8,405 bases of DNA, taken from NCBI GenBank assembly GCA_946479015.1, contig CAMLEQ010000151.1, positions 1-8,405 of the forward strand. Direction: 5' to 3'. The position numbers and the translations under genes were made by a program. Below the pieces are notes generated by a model that was given only the letters and a program-made list of their open reading frames with translations, was not told the origin of the DNA and did no database searches. Position 1 is the stretch's first letter. Every line of letters starts with the position of its first letter. Of this stretch, positions 5,213-8,405 are shown in pieces. The stretch is from an uncultured Gemmatimonadota bacterium. GTDB taxonomy: Bacteria; Gemmatimonadota; Gemmatimonadetes; Gemmatimonadales; Gemmatimonadaceae.

Positions 5213-6038
5213 GCCGGGGCGTACGCGATCGGTCGCGGACGCCTCCGAGCCCCTTCGGCTCGGAGGCGTCCGCGGTCGGGGCCGCGGTCTCGAAGAGCGG
5301 CCGCGCGAGCATCTCGGTGCCGAGGAGCAGCAGGCCGATGAGGAACCACCGGCGAAACGTCACCGGGCTCGTTCGCCGGCGCACCGCGCTCCCCGCCCAC
5401 ATCCCGGCGAGTGCCGGCAGCACGGCGAGCACGGAGATCTCCAGGTGCTCGACGTGGAACGCCCCGCGCAGCGCCAGTCCGGCCGCGAGCGAGATGGTGG
5501 ACACCGTGAAGGAGAGTCCCAGCGCCTGCACCAGGTCGTCCTTCTCGAGGCCGAGCGCCTGAAGGTAGGGCACCGCCGGGATGACGAAGACGCCGGTTCC
5601 CCCCGCGACGAGGCCGGTGGTCGCGCCCACGAGTGGGGACAGCAACGATTCCAGGCGCCGCGGCACGCGGATCTGGCGGGCCAGGAGCGTGTACGCGGCG
5701 TAGACGACCAGCACCGCGCCGAGCGCGGACGTCGTGAGCCGCGTGTCGCCTCGCGACAGGAGCGAGGCGGCCCAGACAGTTCCGACGACGATGGCCGCCA
5801 TCATCGGCCACAGCTTCGCGGCGAGCCGCCCGGCGCTCCGCCCGGCGAGAAGCTGCCAGACGTTCGTCACGAGGGCGGGGACGATCAGCAGCGCGGCGGC
5901 GGTGGCGGGCGAGAGCACCGCGCCGAGCACGCCCATGGCGAACGTCGGGAGTCCCATGCCCGTCGCCCCCTTGATGACGCCGCCGGCGAAGAACGTCGCC
6001 GTCACCACGACGATGAGCATCACGTGGAAGTTGGCCAT
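5130..6038 (-). CDS. TauE/SafE-family sulfite or organosulfonate exporter
   Basis: A multi-span membrane transporter of the TauE/SafE family (302 residues to the first stop). The two family repeats are visible: FFAGGVIKGATGMGLPTFAMG (about 16-36) and LVGATTGLVAGGTGVFVIPAVPYLQALG (136-163). Hydrophobic segments cover most of residues 5-245. Members export small anions such as sulfite or sulfoacetate; the substrate here is unknown. The conserved part ends near residue 250 (base 5288), a normal family length of about 250. The frame then continues 52 residues through a stem-loop at 5234-5274 and into the antisense of the VOC gene, with a fading codon pattern, so this tail may be the result of a lost or mis-sequenced stop. 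The ATG at 6038 follows TACGAT by six bases, with GGAG only two bases from the ATG, so a leaderless start seems likelier than a normal ribosome site. It diverges from a LysR gene, its probable regulator. Confidence 0.88.
   Translation of the reverse strand: MANFHVMLIVVVTATFFAGGVIKGATGMGLPTFAMGVLGAVLSPATAAALLIVPALVTNVWQLLAGRSAGRLAAKLWPMMAAIVVGTVWAASLLSRGDTRLTTSALGAVLVVYAAYTLLARQIRVPRRLESLLSPLVGATTGLVAGGTGVFVIPAVPYLQALGLEKDDLVQALGLSFTVSTISLAAGLALRGAFHVEHLEISVLAVLPALAGMWAGSAVRRRTSPVTFRRWFLIGLLLLGTEMLARPLFETAAPTADASEPKGLGGVRDRSRTPRLSRESRSDPSRTPPSGVRRDRRSSSRT
5234..5274. terminator. Large stem-loop between the convergent VOC and TauE genes, likely bidirectional terminator
   Basis: An 18-bp perfect inverted repeat, 5234-5251 with 5257-5274, has a five-base loop CCTTC. 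It lies 22 bp past the VOC stop and just past the conserved end of TauE/SafE. No T-run follows on either strand, so termination would rest on the stem alone or on Rho. On the minus strand it lies inside the open TauE frame. Confidence 0.65.
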
Positions 6039-6044
6039 GTCTCC

Positions 6045-6072
6045 ATCGTAGACGGCGAGGCCCGAGGCACAA
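6045..6072 (-). promoter_or_regulatory. Candidate leaderless promoter of the TauE/SafE gene
   Basis: On the minus strand TTGTGC (6072-6067), a 16-base spacer and TACGAT (6050-6045) end six bases before the ATG at 6038. The predicted transcript start falls on or near the ATG. The -35 end lies 15 bp from the dyads that may bind LysR. Confidence 0.5.
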
Positions 6073-6087
6073 TGCGGAAGACCGGCA

Positions 6088-6113
6088 GCCAGCCTTCGGC
6101 TGGCCCGAAGGCT
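6088..6113. promoter_or_regulatory. Candidate LysR box (T-N11-A) in overlapping dyads
   Basis: AGCCTTCGG (6091-6099) and CCGAAGGCT (6105-6113) form a perfect 9-bp dyad around CTGGC. At its centre T6096 and A6108 give the T-N11-A pattern with dyad symmetry expected of LysR-type sites. A second dyad, GCCAGCC (6088-6094) with GGCTGGC (6098-6104), overlaps it. The site lies between the divergent TauE and LysR starts, just upstream of the LysR -10, consistent with autoregulation. Confidence 0.55.
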
Positions 6114-6123
6114 CGGCGCGCGA

Positions 6124-6129
6124 TATGTT
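6124..6129 (+). promoter_or_regulatory. Candidate -10 of the LysR gene, leaderless position
   Basis: TATGTT ends six bases before the ATG at 6136. No convincing -35 lies 16-18 bp upstream; that space is taken by the dyad at 6091-6113. GGCGGC just before the ATG is a poor ribosome site. Leaderless transcription is inferred. Confidence 0.45.
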
Positions 6130-6135
6130 GGCGGC

Positions 6136-7044
6136 ATGCGCTTCGATCTCACCGATCTGCGCCTCTTCCTCGCCGTCATCGACGCCGGCAGCATCACCCA
6201 CGGTGCGGCGGCGGCGAACCTCTCGTTGCCGGCCGCGAGCGAGCGCCTGCGCGACATGGAGGCGGCCGGCGGAGTCGAGCTGCTCGTGCGCGGCCCGAGG
6301 GGCACGGTGCCCACCGAGGCAGGGGAGGCGCTGGCGCACCACGCGCGGCTGATCCTTCGCCAGCTCGCGCACATGCAGGGCGAGCTCGCCGAGCACGCGA
6401 GAGGGATCCGGGCGACGCTCCGCCTGCTCGCGAACACGGCGGCGATCACCGAGTTCCTGCCGGAGCGGCTCGGCTCCTGGCTGGCGGCGCATCCGCGCGT
6501 GGACATCGACCTGCGCGAGCGGCAGAGCTCCGACATCGTCAAGGCCGTGTCGGGTGGACTGGCGGAGATCGGCATCATCTCCGACGCCGTCGACACCGGC
6601 GCGTTGCAGCTCCGGCCGTTCGTCATCGACCGGCTGGTCGTCGTCAGGCCGCGCGGGCATCCCGCGGCGGCGGAGAAGCGCATGGCGTTCGCGGACGTCG
6701 TACGCCACCCGTTCGTGGGGCTCGCCGGGGGAGCGCTGCAGGACTACCTGGATGGGTGGGCCGCTCGATCGGGAGCGCGGATGAAGTCGCGAGCGCGGGT
6801 CCGGACGTTCGAGGGGATCTGCCGGCTGGTGTCGCAGGGAGCTGGGCTCGGCATCGTTCCGGAGACGGTCGCGCGTCGATGCCGCAGGTCGATGCCGCTC
6901 GGCATCGCCCGCCTCACGGACGACTGGGCGACGCGCCGGCTGTCCCTGTGCTTCCGGTCGGAGGAGGATCTATCGCCGATCGCGCGCGATCTCGCCGGGC
7001 ATCTCCGTGGCTCGTCAGGCGGCGTGCACCGGAGCGGCGGGTAG
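6136..7044 (+). CDS. LysR-family transcriptional regulator
   Basis: A 302-residue regulator of normal LysR length. The N-terminal winged helix-turn-helix is at about residues 4-62: LTDLRLFLAVIDAGSITHGAA, then LSLPAASERLRDMEAAGGVELLVRGPRGTVPTEAGEAL, the classic family pattern. A linker helix (about 63-90) leads to a periplasmic-binding-like effector domain (about 92-295), with TLRLLANTAAITEFLP, VDIDLRERQSSDIVKAVSGGLAEIGII and QGAGLGIVPE recognisable. The effector is unknown. The gene diverges from the TauE/SafE exporter gene with 97 bp between starts, a standard arrangement in which the regulator controls both. A T-N11-A dyad lies 23 bp upstream of the start. The start has TATGTT at leaderless distance and no good ribosome site. 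It ends 21 bp before the convergent DUF4395-type gene; no strong terminator is seen there. An exporter-inducing response to sulfite or a related compound is a reasonable guess. Confidence 0.93.
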   Translation: MRFDLTDLRLFLAVIDAGSITHGAAAANLSLPAASERLRDMEAAGGVELLVRGPRGTVPTEAGEALAHHARLILRQLAHMQGELAEHARGIRATLRLLANTAAITEFLPERLGSWLAAHPRVDIDLRERQSSDIVKAVSGGLAEIGIISDAVDTGALQLRPFVIDRLVVVRPRGHPAAAEKRMAFADVVRHPFVGLAGGALQDYLDGWAARSGARMKSRARVRTFEGICRLVSQGAGLGIVPETVARRCRRSMPLGIARLTDDWATRRLSLCFRSEEDLSPIARDLAGHLRGSSGGVHRSGG

Positions 7045-7065
7045 TAGATTCGGGCAATCCCGCGC

Positions 7066-7572
7066 TCACTCGCCGCGACTCCATGGGAGCGTGCGATGGG
7101 CGAAGCGCGCGTCGCCGCGCAGCAGATGAAAGAGGTACGAGCCGAGGCAGAAGCGGCCGAGGACCAGCGCGCCGAGAGCGCCGAGGAGCACGCCCTCGAG
7201 CGCCCATGCGACGATGGGGCGACCGCCGATCAGCGCCAGCGCGGCGCCGGCGAGCAGCGCGCCGGCCAGCCCCTGGGCGAAGCGCCGCGGCCCCGGCGCC
7301 GGCGAGAGCGGCGGGAGTCGCCGCGGCCGTGCCACGGCTCGGTTGTAGATCGCGTCGAAGGGGTTGAACCGGGGAACGAGAGCGTTCCACCACAGCACTC
7401 CCGCGAGGATCAGGAAGAACGTCGCCGACTGGACGAGAACGGCGAGCAGCACGATGGCCGCGAGAAGCCGCGGCTGGAACATGAGGGCTGGGTACTGATA
7501 CGCGCAGCTCGCGGCGCTCGCATCCCGAAAGCCCTGCTGGCGCACGAACTGACGCTCTGAGATCCCGGACAT
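7066..7572 (-). CDS. DUF4395-like integral membrane protein
   Basis: A 168-residue membrane protein that I match from memory to the DUF4395 group; its function is unknown. Features: N-terminal SERQFVRQQGF (5-15); a long hydrophobic hairpin at about 35-61 (LLAAIVLLAVLVQSATFFLILAGVLWW); N-P-F-D-A-I-Y-N (70-77) after it; then two more hydrophobic stretches, 101-116 and 121-139, and R-F-C-L-G-S-Y-L-F-H-L-L (140-151) with a conserved-looking Cys142, ending in RTLPW. Proteins of this group are often near thioredoxin-like or sulfur genes; none is visible here apart from the TauE exporter. The ATG at 7572 has GAGGA five bases upstream. An in-frame ATG at 7596 has AGGAG directly against it, which is too close, so 7572 is preferred. 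The frame stays open upstream to 7911, but without coding signs. It is divergent from the amidase gene, with 160 bp between starts. Confidence 0.75.
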   Translation of the reverse strand: MSGISERQFVRQQGFRDASAASCAYQYPALMFQPRLLAAIVLLAVLVQSATFFLILAGVLWWNALVPRFNPFDAIYNRAVARPRRLPPLSPAPGPRRFAQGLAGALLAGAALALIGGRPIVAWALEGVLLGALGALVLGRFCLGSYLFHLLRGDARFAHRTLPWSRGE

Positions 7573-7732
7573 GAGGTCCTCGGCGCTCGAACGCATCTCC
7601 TGGCGTCGACGTCGTGCGCGGCGCATACTCCGCCGAGCAGGCACGAGCCCGCCATCGCCGCGGACGCCGGCGGCTGTCGCCAGGACATCGCCACTCTGTC
7701 CCAGATCATCCATGCACGCAAGACCACCACGG
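7573..7732. other. Divergent intergenic region with no clear promoter
   Basis: These 160 bp separate the DUF4395-like gene (minus) and the amidase-like gene (plus) and must hold both promoters. I see no TANNNT at leaderless distance and no convincing -35/-10 pair. The amidase start may be misplaced by a few codons. Confidence 0.4.
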
Positions 7733-8405
7733 ATGCGATCCATCCGATATCTCCCCGCCTTCGCCGTCGCGGCCGCCATCGGCTGCGCGACGGCGCGCGC
7801 CACCCACCCGGTACCGCAGCCGCCGATCATCCCGCACTCGCGGTGGCAATCACAGCCGCCGCTCGGCCATGCCGCGGACGCGATGCGACGCAACGAGCCG
7901 TCCGGCGGCACGCTCGTCTTTCACGACCTGTCGATCACCGTGCTCGGCACCTCCGCGGACTCCAGCGGAGCATCGGCCGGCTCCGGGAACGGCTCTCACG
8001 CCGACGACGTACGCCTGCGACTCCACGCCGGCGACGCACGGGAGGAGCGCACCGCCCGCGAGGGCGAGGCGTTCAACTGGCGCGGGTACCACGTCGCCAT
8101 CGTGGCGGTCTACGGGAAGGGGGAGCTGGGCGGAGGGCTCGTGGCGCTCGAGGTGGCGACCGTGGCGTCGCTCCCGCCCGCCGTCGCGTCGGCGGCGGTC
8201 GCGGGGGGAGCGGAGCTGCGGCTACGAGTTCCCCAGCGCATCACCAGCATCACGCTGCATCACGAGGGGAGCCGCGAGCCGCTGCGCCCCGGAGATGATC
8301 CCGTCGCGCAGCTGCGCGCGCTGCAGTCGTGGGGCGCGAGCGATCGGAACTGGTGGGACGTGCCGTACCACTACCTGATCGACCTCGACGGCCACATCTA
8401 CGAGG
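7733..8405 (+). CDS. N-acetylmuramoyl-L-alanine amidase-like protein (PGRP/Amidase_2 fold), 3' partial
   Basis: The first 224 codons are visible; the gene runs off the right edge. Residues 1-23 form a signal segment (MRSIRYLPAFAVAAAIGC), and A-I-G-C at 15-18 is a weak lipobox, so it may be a lipoprotein. Residues 30-165 are a region with beta-strand character that I do not recognise (FNWRGYHVAIVAVYGKGELGGGLVALEV). From about 167 the PGRP/Amidase_2 fold begins: R-I-T-S-I-T-L-H-H (169-177), with His176 as the likely first zinc ligand, and W-W-D-V-P-Y-H-Y-L-I-D-L-D-G-H-I-Y-E (207-224), the family's central motif. The second His and the Cys/Asp ligand lie beyond the edge, so catalytic competence cannot be judged. 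The role would be cell-wall peptide cleavage or recognition outside the cytoplasm. No good ribosome site precedes either the ATG at 7733 or an in-frame ATG at 7712; the latter would add seven residues to the basic end of the signal segment. Confidence 0.82.
   Translation, partial: MRSIRYLPAFAVAAAIGCATARATHPVPQPPIIPHSRWQSQPPLGHAADAMRRNEPSGGTLVFHDLSITVLGTSADSSGASAGSGNGSHADDVRLRLHAGDAREERTAREGEAFNWRGYHVAIVAVYGKGELGGGLVALEVATVASLPPAVASAAVAGGAELRLRVPQRITSITLHHEGSREPLRPGDDPVAQLRALQSWGASDRNWWDVPYHYLIDLDGHIYE

Noticed and set aside
7051..7062. CGGG-CAAT-CCCG between the convergent LysR and DUF4395 genes as a terminator
   Set aside because: The stem is only 4 bp with no T-run, too weak to call.
5445..7367. 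A 640-codon open frame on the plus strand across TauE and LysR
   Set aside because: It is antisense to TauE and out of frame with LysR, is Arg/Gly/His-rich, and shows no domain. Long stop-free shadow frames are expected in DNA this GC-rich.
1..8405. Transposons, CRISPR repeats, tRNA or rRNA genes, phage genes
   Set aside because: No regularly spaced repeats, transposase motifs, terminal repeats or tRNA-like sequences were seen on either strand.

Overview
The window is very GC-rich bacterial DNA with dense short operons on both strands. A Gemmatimonadota-like bacterium is my best guess. It rests on base composition, on Sec-exported cupredoxin-like proteins of a style common in that phylum, and on start sites that look leaderless (TANNNT six bases before ATG). 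The phylum is an inference; another high-GC lineage such as Deinococcota or Actinomycetota is not excluded. I see no mobile element, CRISPR array, tRNA or rRNA.

Left part (1-2956, all minus strand). Transcription runs leftward through a GNAT acetyltransferase, a secreted protein with two cupredoxin domains, an AraC-family regulator that follows it almost without a gap, a weak terminator-like hairpin, and then a second, single-domain cupredoxin-like protein cut by the window edge. The two cupredoxin genes on either side of the AraC gene suggest a small copper or redox unit in the cell envelope. The acetyltransferase frame has no stop where one is expected and runs on into the cupredoxin gene, so its 3' end is unresolved.

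Middle (2957-5212, plus strand). A divergent control region with two dyads precedes an ECF sigma factor carrying a C-terminal SnoaL-like domain (SigG/SigX5 type). No anti-sigma gene is adjacent. A strong intrinsic terminator follows it. Then come a DoxX-like four-helix membrane protein and a VOC (glyoxalase-fold) protein, probably one two-gene operon. Sigma factors of this type often sit near small enzymes and membrane proteins of this sort, so a stress or electrophile response controlled by the sigma factor is plausible but unproven.

Right part (5130-8405). A TauE/SafE exporter (minus) and a LysR regulator (plus) diverge from a 97-bp region that holds a candidate LysR box and two candidate promoters. 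LysR very likely controls the exporter and itself. The exporter converges on the VOC gene over a large stem-loop and, lacking an earlier stop, reads through that stem-loop into the antisense of the VOC gene. LysR converges on a DUF4395-type membrane protein gene (minus). Divergent from that, the window ends inside a secreted or lipid-anchored N-acetylmuramoyl-L-alanine amidase-like (PGRP fold) gene.

No single obviously new system stands out. The most useful observations are the repeated leaderless start architecture, the two genes that read through their expected ends, the duplicated C-x10-H-x4-M copper-type motif, and the sigma factor/DoxX/VOC unit.
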